64,000 nucleotides of DNA, taken from Clostridium sp. UBA3947. Its GTDB lineage: Bacteria; Bacillota; Clostridia; Clostridiales; Clostridiaceae. The stretch spans positions 1 through 64,000 of the forward strand of contig DGDR01000038.1 of NCBI GenBank assembly GCA_002385545.1, written 5' to 3'. Made by a program: the position numbers and the translations under genes. The stretch's first letter is position 1; each line of letters begins with the position of its first letter. Positions 53,872-62,696 of the stretch are shown here, piece by piece. The notes under the pieces were generated by a model. It did no database searches. It saw nothing but the letters and a program-made list of their open reading frames with translations, and was not told the DNA's origin.

Positions 53872-54738
53872 TTAATCTTCATCGTAAAAATCAAGAAAAG
53901 AATATTTTTCCCCTTTTTTCTGCCAACCTAAAATAGCATCCATATTTACATTCTCCGCAGCCTTAAAAATAGACTTTTCTACATCTGGGAATTTAATTTT
54001 AAATTCCTTTATCATCTCTTTAATTTCATACCTTTTATTTCCTATTTTCTTTGCTGCTACCATACAAGCACAGTTTAGAGGCCATATACCACTCTTTTGT
54101 GTAAACCTCTCAATATGCTGCTCTTCTATAAAGTAGAGAGGTCTAATTAGCTCCATATTTTCGAAATTGGTAGCCTTCAATTTAGGCAGCATAGTTTTAA
54201 AGTTACCAGAGTAAAGAATATTTAACATAGTAGTCTCAATAACATCATTATAATGGTGTCCTAGGGCTAGCTTATTGCAACCTAGTTCCTTAGCTCTTGA
54301 ATACAGGGCACCTCTTCTCATTCTGGCACACATATAACAAGGATAATCTTTAGCTATTCTATCTACCACTTCAAAGATACCAGAATCAAATACCTTTATA
54401 GGTATTCCTAAATATTCACAATTGTCCAGCATTAGCTTTTTTATATCTGGATGGTAGCCAGGATCCGCTAATAGAAACTCCAACTCAAATTTAATTTGAC
54501 CATTCTTTTGTAGCCTTTGAAATAGCTTAGCCATTAGCATACTGTCTTTACCACCAGACACCCCAACAGCAATTTTATCTCCATCCTTCACCAGCTCATA
54601 CTTCTTTATAGCTTTTAAAAACTTTGACCAAATCTTGCTTCTATAAGTTGTAGTAATGCTATTTTCAATTTCCTCAAGAGGTTTCCTCTCGTTAAAAGGT
54701 ACTAATATATCGCAACCATTTCCTGCAATACCAGTCAT
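53872..54738 (-). CDS. TtcA-like tRNA 2-thiolation ATPase (PP-loop)
   Basis: About 288 residues; ATG at 54736-54738 follows AAGGAGGAACGTT. The N-terminal PP-loop GVSGGKDSML and the ALGHHYNDVIETTMLN block define an ATP pyrophosphatase. CYMCARMRR (CxxC) and a later NCACM carry cysteines that in TtcA bind a 4Fe-4S cluster. The likely role is 2-thiolation of tRNA; TtcA modifies cytidine 32. Clostridial members are often annotated only as tRNA 2-thiocytidine family proteins. It lies after the lipoprotein gene on the same strand, about 110 bp away. Confidence 0.85.
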   Translation of the reverse strand: MTGIAGNGCDILVPFNERKPLEEIENSITTTYRSKIWSKFLKAIKKYELVKDGDKIAVGVSGGKDSMLMAKLFQRLQKNGQIKFELEFLLADPGYHPDIKKLMLDNCEYLGIPIKVFDSGIFEVVDRIAKDYPCYMCARMRRGALYSRAKELGCNKLALGHHYNDVIETTMLNILYSGNFKTMLPKLKATNFENMELIRPLYFIEEQHIERFTQKSGIWPLNCACMVAAKKIGNKRYEIKEMIKEFKIKFPDVEKSIFKAAENVNMDAILGWQKKGEKYSFLDFYDED

Positions 54739-54850
54739 AACGTTCCTCCTTATATACATAAAAGCTCACTAAGCCTTTGTTTTTTCATATAATTTACCTT
54801 TTGTATTATAACACCTTTGCAGGGATTTGTCCCTAGAAAATTTCTCTAGC

Positions 54851-56008
54851 TTATTTTAAATTAAGACTCTTTTTGAATTCCTTATCCAACCTCTCAAAAT
54901 CTATACCTAATACTTCTCTTATAGTTAAATCAAAAACCTCGTTTCTTTTAAAATTCTCCTCTGATCCACTGCCTTCTAAAAAAGGATGTTTAGCTAAACT
55001 ATTAAGTATTTCTGCAATTGAGTCTTCTCCGTATTCTGCTACAATAAATTCTACAGCACATTGAGCACTACCATAGTATCTCAATACGTCGCTATCCTTT
55101 GTTAATTGCTCTAAATTTGAATCTATTAATTCTTTAATAGTCATTTCATTTCCTTTAACCAGCTTTGCATAATAGTCCTTAGAGTAATATGCTGCAAGTC
55201 CTTCAGCAAACCAATAGGGCATATTGTTATTACTATCTTTTATGGTTACCTTATGTATAAGCTCATGGGCAAATCCCCTAGAACTAATAACCTGCCCAGC
55301 GCCTATATATTTGATGGATTCTGAATATTCATACCAGCCAGCCATATTCCACTGAAAGGATAGCTTAACAAATTGTCTTAAGGTTTCCTCATCATCATAA
55401 ATCTTAATTACTGTTTTTTCTTCTGGAGCCTTACCATAGTTCTTTTTTACTATTTCATAGCCTTCCTCTGCATCTTTAGCGATCTTATCTATGAGATTCC
55501 TACTACCTTCTGTATATTTAATAATAAAATGTTCCGTTTCTAGACTATTAAAATCCAAATCACAGTCTATATATTCTTTCCCATTACTTTTATAAATGGA
55601 TTTAAAGTTCAAACTGTAATCTTTATTCCCATAATGATATTGTTGCTTTAAGCTAACTAAGTAGCTATCTTTCCCTCTGCTTTTTATATCCATAACCTGA
55701 AGGCTGTAGTCCCTAATATCGTTAAGCATTATATCTCGAAACCAATTCTCCTGTTCCTTATAATACTCCTTATCATTTTCATTAACTGTACTCATATATT
55801 TTGTAAAGTCCTTATTTTTTACTGCTTCAGCCTTTCTTTCTACTATTTGATTTATAGATTTTACTATTACCTGGGAAATTTCCTGTTTATTTTCAACCTT
55901 TTCTTGTTCAACATTGTTAATTGTCTCTTTTCTTATATCACTGCTACTACATGCTATTAAGGAAAGGGATAATAAAAAAGCAAGAAGTAGCTTACCAAAA
56001 CTTTTCAC
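54851..56008 (-). CDS. Lipoprotein with gluzincin (peptidase MA-like) domain
   Basis: A 385-residue secreted lipoprotein. The signal peptide LLLAFLLSLSLIAC gives a lipobox with Cys20. Residues about 45-150 resemble a small wing-like domain with a tyrosine-rich pattern. The C-terminal half has RGFAHELIHKVT and, downstream, YWFAEGLAAYY: HExxH plus the Glu of EGLA is the gluzincin arrangement of peptidase MA family proteins. It would be a Zn-dependent protease on the outer face of the membrane. Substrate unknown. The GTG start (56006-56008) follows GGAGGAAATAAG. Confidence 0.88.
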   Translation of the reverse strand: MKSFGKLLLAFLLSLSLIACSSSDIRKETINNVEQEKVENKQEISQVIVKSINQIVERKAEAVKNKDFTKYMSTVNENDKEYYKEQENWFRDIMLNDIRDYSLQVMDIKSRGKDSYLVSLKQQYHYGNKDYSLNFKSIYKSNGKEYIDCDLDFNSLETEHFIIKYTEGSRNLIDKIAKDAEEGYEIVKKNYGKAPEEKTVIKIYDDEETLRQFVKLSFQWNMAGWYEYSESIKYIGAGQVISSRGFAHELIHKVTIKDSNNNMPYWFAEGLAAYYSKDYYAKLVKGNEMTIKELIDSNLEQLTKDSDVLRYYGSAQCAVEFIVAEYGEDSIAEILNSLAKHPFLEGSGSEENFKRNEVFDLTIREVLGIDFERLDKEFKKSLNLK

Positions 56009-56144
56009 CTTATTTCCTCCACATCTTAATTATTATATTGTATTTTTTCCAAAGTTAAAAGTTTATAACATAATAATACCATAAAATTAGAAGATAGAAG
56101 TTAATATAATAGATACATTTTGCGGAGTGCAAATAATAAGTATC

Positions 56145-56189
56145 AAAAAGCTGTTGCACAACTAACAGCTTTGTCAGTTGAGCAACAGC
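56145..56189 (-). terminator. Terminator of the two-component operon, GCTGTTGCA family, overlapping the stop codon
   Basis: Stem GCTGTTGC (56150-56157) / GCAACAGC (56182-56189) with inner CAACT/AGTTG pairing and a T-run on the minus strand. The right arm encodes the last residues of the kinase and the TGA stop lies in the hairpin. Confidence 0.8.
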
Positions 56190-58372
56190 CCCTCCTTTGG
56201 TAATGGCTGTGTTTTTTTGAATTCCACTACTACTTTAAATAAGTCTCCGTCGATTTCAATATGCATTCTTCCATCTTGTAGTTCTACTATGCTTTTAGCT
56301 ATGGCTAAGCCTAGGCCAGAGCCTTCTGTATTTCTAGACTTATCTCCCCTCTTAAAACGTTCAAATATCTCCTCTGGGTCAAAATCCATCTCATAATTTG
56401 CTACATTTTTAATTGTAAATAAAACATTGGATTCTAGTTCTACTAAATCGATATATACTCTTGTATTAGGCTGAGAATATTTTAAAGCATTATTGATTAG
56501 ATTCTCAAATACTCTCCAGGTTTTCTTACCATCTAAATATAAGTATATTTTTTCTGTAGGTATATTGACTCTAAAGATAAGTGAGGACTGATTAATCTTC
56601 TCATCTAGCTCTCCAAGGGTTTGCCTTAAAATAGCTGCAATATCTACTTGCTCCCTTTCTAAGTTAACAGCACCAGAAGACATTTTGGATGCTTCAAAAA
56701 GATCCTCAATTAACACCTTTAATCTTTGGGACTTCCTATCCAATATTTCTATATAGGAATCCTTCTCCTCTTGTGATAGTTCCTTGCTTTTTAACAAATC
56801 CACATAATTTATTATAGAGGTTAAGGGCGTTTTTAAGTCATGAGAAACATTTGTAATAAGCTCTGTTTTTAATCTCTCACTTTTTATTTGCTCATCCATT
56901 GATCTCTTATAGCCATTTTTTATGTTGTTAAAATTTCGTGCTAAGACCCTTATTTGGTCTTTACCCTTCTCCTCAATAACTAAATCAAAGTTACCTGCTG
57001 CTATACTATTAGAAGCTTTAACTAAATTATTAAAATACATAACTCTTTTATATACAAAGAAGTAGATGAATAATAGATATGCCACAATATAGATTAAGCA
57101 TATTGCTGACAAAAAGCTATCTGACTCAGCTATTAAAGCAAGAAAGGCTATACTAAATAACATAGAGGCAATCAACACAATTGTAACTTTAGCTATAGTT
57201 TTCCTATGGTAAAAAATATTAGTCATCCAAGTAAAAAACCTACATATCAAAGTTCCTCTCCACTGGGACTTAAGATATTTTGGATTAATAATTAAGTGAT
57301 AAACTCCACGAATGTGTAAGAGCATAAAGAGTAGGAATTCTGACCAACAAATACAATACAGGATATAGGCCCAATAAGGCCAACTTTGTATTTCTTTTAT
57401 CATCTGAGCCCCTTCAAAAAAAATTGATATTGCCGCAACTAGTACTATAAATCTAAATTCCATTGGTATCCTAACGTAGGCGTGGGTTAGGTTCCCTAAA
57501 ACGGTCTTTTCTTCTTTTTCTCTTCTACTTATAATAATAAAGAGAATCATAGATAGTATGAAGGTTATTGCACCCAGTTTCGCCTCATCTACTATCCTTT
57601 TATTCCTATTAGCAAATTCCAAATTAGATAAATAGAATTCACTGTAGCCCGTTCCTTCTAAGGGTATAAAAAAGTGACCTTCCAAATTTAATGCAGCCAG
57701 CTGATTACTAATCTGATCCTCCATATATTTCATTGTCAATTCCTGCTTAGGATACTTATCATAATAAATCATTTCCTGCTTTAAAACTTCATCAATATTA
57801 ACATTTCCAGATACGTTAGTATAAACTTCTCCATTACTTTTGTTTATAAGATAATATTTTAAGGTTTTCCATTGACTAACATTATATTTTAACCTATTAT
57901 ATAATTCGTCTTTTTGCTGTATGAGCTCCTTTTTTATTTGCTCCACAGATTTTTTGTTATTTTTTTGGAATTCTTTTATAGCATTATCTCTTTCGGCAAT
58001 TAACAGTTTCTCATACTCTTTACCTTCATGATAAATCCGTAGTGAATAATCATTGTTAATATTTTCTATAGTCTCATCTATAAATTTGCTATGATCTTCA
58101 ACAGCTTTGTCTAATTCTTCCTTACTTATTTTTTCATCTGGACTTTTCTTCTCATAATCAACAAAATGATAGGTTACATAAAATTGCTGTAAATCGTAGA
58201 TACTAGCTTCCAGACGCCTTAAAAACACATCGGTTTTAAAATAAGATTCCTCTTTTATCTCCTCAGAATAGACACAATATACTACCGTTGTCAAAGTTGA
58301 ATAGCCTAACAACAAAATTGCCAAAGTAAAAATAATTGAATATATAAAGCTATTTTTCGATTTTGTACCCAA
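56174..58372 (-). CDS. Sensor histidine kinase, large multi-membrane type
   Basis: A 732-residue kinase. An N-terminal membrane helix is followed by a predicted extracellular region of about 230 residues, then a block of six or so helices (about 265-450), a HAMP-like segment (KASNSIAAGNFDLVIEEKG ... LARNFNNIK), the H-box SHDLKTPLTSIINYVDLL, the N-box NLINNALKYS and G-box GSGLGLAIAKSIVELQDG. The extracellular input and helix block resemble no sensor I can name. A TTG start overlaps the response-regulator gene end by 23 bp. Membrane-bound; stimulus unknown. Confidence 0.9.
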   Translation of the reverse strand: MGTKSKNSFIYSIIFTLAILLLGYSTLTTVVYCVYSEEIKEESYFKTDVFLRRLEASIYDLQQFYVTYHFVDYEKKSPDEKISKEELDKAVEDHSKFIDETIENINNDYSLRIYHEGKEYEKLLIAERDNAIKEFQKNNKKSVEQIKKELIQQKDELYNRLKYNVSQWKTLKYYLINKSNGEVYTNVSGNVNIDEVLKQEMIYYDKYPKQELTMKYMEDQISNQLAALNLEGHFFIPLEGTGYSEFYLSNLEFANRNKRIVDEAKLGAITFILSMILFIIISRREKEEKTVLGNLTHAYVRIPMEFRFIVLVAAISIFFEGAQMIKEIQSWPYWAYILYCICWSEFLLFMLLHIRGVYHLIINPKYLKSQWRGTLICRFFTWMTNIFYHRKTIAKVTIVLIASMLFSIAFLALIAESDSFLSAICLIYIVAYLLFIYFFVYKRVMYFNNLVKASNSIAAGNFDLVIEEKGKDQIRVLARNFNNIKNGYKRSMDEQIKSERLKTELITNVSHDLKTPLTSIINYVDLLKSKELSQEEKDSYIEILDRKSQRLKVLIEDLFEASKMSSGAVNLEREQVDIAAILRQTLGELDEKINQSSLIFRVNIPTEKIYLYLDGKKTWRVFENLINNALKYSQPNTRVYIDLVELESNVLFTIKNVANYEMDFDPEEIFERFKRGDKSRNTEGSGLGLAIAKSIVELQDGRMHIEIDGDLFKVVVEFKKTQPLPKEGLLLN

Positions 58373-59042
58373 TTCCCCACACCACCTTTAAGTATCTAGG
58401 GTCCTTTGGATTAATTTCTATTTTCTCTCTTATCCTTCGTATATGCACAGATACAGTATTATCAGCATTATAACAAGGCTCCTTCCAAACCCTTTCATAA
58501 ATTTCATCTATCGAAAAAACTCTCCCTAAATTCTCCATTAAAAGCTCTAGAATACCGAATTCTATAGGAGTCAGCTTTACTTCCTCCCCATCTACAGTAA
58601 CCACCTTTGTAGCTTTATTTAGCACCAAGCCCCTAACTACAAGTTCATCGGTACTCTGCTTATATACCCCTAAATTTACATACCTTCTTAATTGAGATTT
58701 AACCCTTGCTATCAGCTCTAAAGGATTGAAGGGCTTTGTAATATAATCGTCCGCTCCTATATTAAGCCCTAAAATTTTATCTGTATCCTCAGACTTAGCT
58801 GAAAGCATTATTATTGGAATATTCCTTTTTTCTCTAATTTTAAATGTAGCCTTAATGCCATCCATCCTAGGCATCATAATATCCAATACTATTAGATGGA
58901 TATCTTGCTCCTCTAATATCATTAAAGCCTCTATGCCATCCTTTGCCTTGAAAATATTCATTCCTTCATTTTTTAAGTATATTTCTATGGCATCTCTTAT
59001 TTCATCATCATCATCTACAACTAAAACATTATATGTTATCAT
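58350..59042 (-). CDS. OmpR/PhoB-type response regulator
   Basis: A 230-residue regulator. The receiver domain has VVDDDDEIRDAI, phosphoacceptor Asp in IVLDIMMPRMDG and TKPFNP; the C-terminal winged helix has LTPIEFGILELLMENLGRVFS and TVSVHIRRIREKIE. The sequence resembles the VanR/YycF-like group. It is first in the operon with the kinase. Targets unknown; the lrgAB genes 0.8-1.8 kb upstream have their own transcription unit. Confidence 0.94.
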   Translation of the reverse strand: MITYNVLVVDDDDEIRDAIEIYLKNEGMNIFKAKDGIEALMILEEQDIHLIVLDIMMPRMDGIKATFKIREKRNIPIIMLSAKSEDTDKILGLNIGADDYITKPFNPLELIARVKSQLRRYVNLGVYKQSTDELVVRGLVLNKATKVVTVDGEEVKLTPIEFGILELLMENLGRVFSIDEIYERVWKEPCYNADNTVSVHIRRIREKIEINPKDPRYLKVVWGIGYKIEK

Positions 59043-59173
59043 CTAAATACCACCTTCCCAATATATTATACCATCTTTCCTTCCTCCTTTCCTTAGCTAC
59101 AATTTAATTGTAAAAAATAAAACTTACAAAATTCTTAGATAAATTCTTAAAAATTTCTTAAGTTTTAAAAATA

Positions 59174-59200
59174 ATAAAAAAGCAGCCTTTTTTAGCTGCT
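59174..59200 (-). terminator. Terminator of the GNAT gene
   Basis: Minus strand AGCAGC / GCTGCT stem with an 8-nt loop (59181-59200), then a T-run. Confidence 0.8.
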
Positions 59201-59223
59201 ATTAGATATTAAATGTCAAAATT

Positions 59224-59685
59224 CTACTCAATTCTTTTTTCCATAAGGTGATAGCACAAAACCTCTTCATTCTCCACCGTTATGCTATTATATTCTTTTA
59301 CTAAATATCCTAATTTAAAGTATAAACCAAAGCCTGGTATGGAGGAATCTAATAGAGTGGTGGTATAGCCTTGCTCTAAAGCTATATTTTCCAAGGCTTC
59401 TATAAGTCTCTTTCCTATGCCTCTACCCTGATACTGTGGTAAAACAAACATTCTCTTTATATGATTTTTCTCTAAGGCTGCTGTAGCTACTAGCTCCTTA
59501 TCTTCCATAGCTACTAAAATAATTTCTTTACCAACAGCCTCTTTTACCCTATCCTTAGAATGATGTTCAAGAAAAAAATTAACCACCGCTGGAGGATAAT
59601 ATTTAGGATAAACCTTACTTATAGTTTCCCTCACTATATGGTGAACCTCACAATAATCCTCTGGCCTTGCTCTTCTTATAACCAT
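59224..59685 (-). CDS. GNAT family N-acetyltransferase
   Basis: A 153-residue single GNAT domain. RRARPEDYCEVHHIVRET is the N-terminal strand-helix, VATAALEKNHIKRMFVLPQYQGRGIGKRLIEALE holds the acetyl-CoA pyrophosphate loop (QGRGIGK), followed by TLLDSSIPGFGLYFKLGY. It transfers an acetyl group from acetyl-CoA to an unknown amine. Alone on the minus strand between lrgB and the response regulator. Confidence 0.9.
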   Translation of the reverse strand: MVIRRARPEDYCEVHHIVRETISKVYPKYYPPAVVNFFLEHHSKDRVKEAVGKEIILVAMEDKELVATAALEKNHIKRMFVLPQYQGRGIGKRLIEALENIALEQGYTTTLLDSSIPGFGLYFKLGYLVKEYNSITVENEEVLCYHLMEKRIE

Positions 59686-59803
59686 ACAACCTTACCTTCT
59701 CTCTTTATTAATTTTAAGCTTTAAAATGCCTGTAAATCAAAACATATCTATTAAAGATAATATCTTAATTCCCCTAATATTACAAATTCTTTTAAAGAAA
59801 CCA

Positions 59804-60496
59804 TTATAACAGGATTCTAACTATAATTGGGGCTATTAGTACTGTAACAAGAGCTGAAACTCCAATAGCTAAACCACTCATAGCTCCTTCAGTTTCTCCC
59901 ATTTCCATAGCTTTTGTGGTCCCTGCAGCATGAGAGGAAGTACCTATGGCTATGCCTATAGCTAGTTTGTCCTCAATTTTAAATATTTTACATAAGACAG
60001 GAGCTAAAACTGCTCCTAGAATTCCTGTTATTACTATAGCTGCAACAGTTATAGACGGTATCCCTCCTAACTGCTTAGAAAGCTCCACTCCCACTGGTGT
60101 TGTAATAGATTTTGGAACTAAGGATAGAAGTATGCTCTTTTCTACCTTAAATAGCTTAGACAATGTTAGAACACTTATAACAGAGACTGTTGATCCTATA
60201 GTTATCCCTATTAGAATTTCCTTATAGCTTTTTTTCAAAATTTCTAGCTTATTATATAAAGGAACCGCTAATATAACTGTAGCTGGACTTAAAAATAATG
60301 ATATAAACTCTCCACCAAAATTATAAGTTTGCAAATCTATACGAAATATTAATAGAAATCCTATGATTAGGATTATTGCAATTAAAAGAGGATTAAACAG
60401 TGGAAATTTTGTCTTTTTATATATAAATAAACCTATTTCGTATGCAAGAATGGAAATTACAATACCAAATAAAGGGGTCTGTAATAGTTCTATCAT
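59804..60496 (-). CDS. lrgB: LrgB/CidB-family membrane protein
   Basis: A 230-residue protein with about seven hydrophobic segments. LSLVPKSITTPVGVELSKQLGGIPSITVAAIVITGILGA and GTSSHAAGTTKAMEMGETEGAMSGLAIG are the LrgB/YohK/CidB signature. The family works with LrgA/CidA in murein-hydrolase control and, in several bacteria, pyruvate uptake. Start ATG overlaps the lrgA stop by 4 bp (ATGA). Confidence 0.92.
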   Translation of the reverse strand: MIELLQTPLFGIVISILAYEIGLFIYKKTKFPLFNPLLIAIILIIGFLLIFRIDLQTYNFGGEFISLFLSPATVILAVPLYNKLEILKKSYKEILIGITIGSTVSVISVLTLSKLFKVEKSILLSLVPKSITTPVGVELSKQLGGIPSITVAAIVITGILGAVLAPVLCKIFKIEDKLAIGIAIGTSSHAAGTTKAMEMGETEGAMSGLAIGVSALVTVLIAPIIVRILL

Positions 60497-60843
60497 TTAT
60501 TCCACCTCTTCCTTAAAAGCTGTATTGAATATCCCGTGATTAATAAAACTATAACAGTAGTAATCAAGGATATAATACCTATTTCAAACCAGTTATCTCT
60601 AAGGATTCCCATGTAAGCCATCAAGCCCACACCAGCTGGAACAAAGAAAAAAGATAAATGATCCAGTAAAAAACTACTTATTTCCTTTAAATTTTCTACT
60701 TTAACCACTTTTAAATATAGCAATAAAAATAGAACTATCATTCCAATAACGCTACCAGGCAAAGGAAGCTTAAAAACCTTCTTAATTAACTCCCCAAATA
60801 AAGTTAAACCTAATATAAATCCAAATTGTCTTAGAAGCTTCAT
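60493..60843 (-). CDS. lrgA: LrgA/CidA-family holin-like protein
   Basis: A 116-residue protein with about four membrane helices. GSVIGMIVLFLLL and FFVPAGVGLMAYMGIL are the LrgA/CidA family blocks. Holin-like; acts with LrgB. Whether it is the lrg (antiholin) or cid type cannot be told. First gene of the pair; start ATG with AAGGAGATAGATATAAG. No LytTR regulator is adjacent. Confidence 0.92.
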   Translation of the reverse strand: MKLLRQFGFILGLTLFGELIKKVFKLPLPGSVIGMIVLFLLLYLKVVKVENLKEISSFLLDHLSFFFVPAGVGLMAYMGILRDNWFEIGIISLITTVIVLLITGYSIQLLRKRWNK

Positions 60844-61045
60844 CTTATATCTATCTCCTTATTTGATTTTAGTTAAAAAATAGTTTAATAGCTTAATATT
60901 TTATCACTTATTAAAATCCAATACAACTAACAGGGAGAAAAAATTATCCATGCAAAAATATTAGAAAATTAAAGAAAACAAAAGAATTAATTAGCTATTT
61001 TAAAATAAATCATTATTTTAAATTATTTATATGTTATTTTAATAC

Positions 61046-61074
61046 TTGTTATAAGTTATAATATACCATATAAT
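61046..61074 (+). promoter_or_regulatory. SigA promoter of a short transcription unit
   Basis: TTGTTA (61046-61051), 17 bp, TATAAT (61069-61074). The transcription start would be at about 61081, right at the palindrome. The 200 bp before it, after lrgA, hold no recognised gene. Confidence 0.65.
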
Positions 61075-61082
61075 ATATTTAA

Positions 61083-61110
61083 CAACTACTTATTAACTAG
61101 TAAGTAGTTG
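61083..61110. repeat. Palindrome at the start of the short transcript
   Basis: CAACTACTTA TTAACTAG TAAGTAGTTG: ten paired positions with an eight-base loop, two to three bases after the expected start site. It could be a repressor operator (placed like MarR/TetR sites) or a 5' stem that stabilises the RNA. Confidence 0.6.
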
Positions 61111-61165
61111 ATGTTATTAACATGAATTAAAAAGAAATAAATCTTTTTTATGGAGGTGAATAGTT

Positions 61166-61243
61166 TTGATTAGAGATAAACCATATTTAAAAGAATACAT
61201 AATGATTAAAAAGCTTAGTTTAAAATATGGGTACAATAACTAA
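61166..61243 (+). CDS. Possible very small peptide ORF (25 aa)
   Basis: A TTG codon 7 bases after a strong GGAGGTGAA opens a 25-codon frame (starts MIRDKPYLKEYI, ends LSLKYGYNN). The product is basic and Tyr/Lys-rich, with no secretion signal. It lies in a transcription unit with its own promoter and terminator. I do not recognise it. It may be a real small peptide, a leader, or a chance frame in a small RNA. Confidence 0.35.
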   Translation: MIRDKPYLKEYIMIKKLSLKYGYNN

Positions 61244-61336
61244 GCAAAGTTACACATAATGGTCGGTATAAAATAGAATTTACTTTAAAATGGTATAAAA
61301 GGTATTAAGTTAAGAAGAGGGTTCGGATAGATTAGA

Positions 61337-61366
61337 GGGAATTCTTAAAGAAGAATTCCCTTTTTT
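61337..61366 (+). terminator. Terminator of the short transcript
   Basis: Perfect stem GGGAATTCTT / AAGAATTCCC with an AAAG loop and six T, 94 bp after the small ORF and 80 bp before capA. Confidence 0.92.
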
Positions 61367-61447
61367 GTTATGTAAATGGTATCGGATTTGTACAAGTTAC
61401 GTATTATATATGGATATATAATCAATTGTTTACTTTGGAGGCAATTT

Positions 61448-62626
61448 ATGAAAAAGCATTTCAAAAATGTTTTACCTATTTTAATTTTAACGGTGATAAC
61501 AATTATTTTAATCAACTTCATTAGAATAGAAGTAAAGAACAGAGAATATACAAAGGATATAATAAAAGATACCGCACTAACATCCGCTGAACCAGTTAAC
61601 ACAAATAAAATTGAAGTTCAACCTAGTGAGTTAAGCATCATTGCTGCTGGTGACATATTATTTCATATGCCCCAAGTTAGAGCTACAGAAGAAAATGGTA
61701 CATATAACTTTAAGCCTATGTTTTCAGAGGTGAAGCCGTACATAGAAGCTAATGATATAGCAATAGCAACCTTCGAAACTACAATTAATCCTAGGTTAAA
61801 ATATTCAGGTTATCCTACCTTTAACACTCCCGAGCAAACCTTAGAAGCATTAAAAGATGCTGGCTTTGATGTTCTTATTAATAATCATAATCACTCTTTA
61901 GACACAGGCTTAGAAGGACTAAAGAGTACTAACAGCTATATTAAAAAATACGGTTTTGAACTATTAGGCTCCGGAGAGCCTGATGAAGATAAATTTGTTA
62001 TCATAGAAAAAAACGGAATAAAAGTGGCCATGCTTTCCTATACCTATGGAACCAATTTTGGACTTCAACATAAGGACAGATTAAGCTATATAGATGAAGA
62101 TAAGATTAAAGAGGACATAACAGCTTTAAGGCCAGAATGTGATTTTATAATTGTTTTTCTCCACATTGGTACAGAATATGTTCGTAGTGTAGAGAACTTC
62201 CAACAAGAACTAGTAAATAAAGTGGCAGATTTCGGTGCAGATACTATACTGTGCAGCCATCCTCATGTGGCTAGAAAAACTGAACTTTTAAAGGTTGGAG
62301 AAAAAGATGTTTTGGTGAATTACTCCCTTGGTAATTTTATTTCTAATCAAAATGATAAATATACTGACATTGGTTCTATGCAGCATATTAAGCTAGAAAA
62401 AATAGATACTTTAACCAGAATAAAAGCTACAGAAACTATTCCTGTATATAGGTTAAGATATAAAAATAATGGGAAGACAGTATATAGGGTTGTACCTTCT
62501 AAGGATATGGATAAATTCTCAAGTATTGTTGGAGAGAGTACAATGTCCTACATAAATGAAGTTTCCGCAGAATTAGCTTTTAGCTATGAAGCACCTACTT
62601 ATAATACAGTAAAGCAATTAAGATAA
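61448..62626 (+). CDS. CapA family protein, metallophosphoesterase-like, membrane-anchored
   Basis: About 392 residues; ATG 61448 follows TTTGGAGGCAATTT. The product has an N-terminal membrane helix and an extracytoplasmic CapA/PgsA domain: IAAGDILFH, ATFETTINP, NNHNHSLD, LHIGTEY and CSHPHV with metal-binding His/Asp residues. CapA-like proteins occur in poly-gamma-glutamate synthesis, but many stand-alone members, as here (no capB/capC nearby), have unknown roles. Upstream are the short unit and its terminator; a terminator follows. Confidence 0.9.
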   Translation: MKKHFKNVLPILILTVITIILINFIRIEVKNREYTKDIIKDTALTSAEPVNTNKIEVQPSELSIIAAGDILFHMPQVRATEENGTYNFKPMFSEVKPYIEANDIAIATFETTINPRLKYSGYPTFNTPEQTLEALKDAGFDVLINNHNHSLDTGLEGLKSTNSYIKKYGFELLGSGEPDEDKFVIIEKNGIKVAMLSYTYGTNFGLQHKDRLSYIDEDKIKEDITALRPECDFIIVFLHIGTEYVRSVENFQQELVNKVADFGADTILCSHPHVARKTELLKVGEKDVLVNYSLGNFISNQNDKYTDIGSMQHIKLEKIDTLTRIKATETIPVYRLRYKNNGKTVYRVVPSKDMDKFSSIVGESTMSYINEVSAELAFSYEAPTYNTVKQLR

Positions 62627-62696
62627 CCTATAAAAATAGACATTGGTATTATTATAGGTTAGAAATTAGAGACCAAATTCATATATTATCCTCTTC

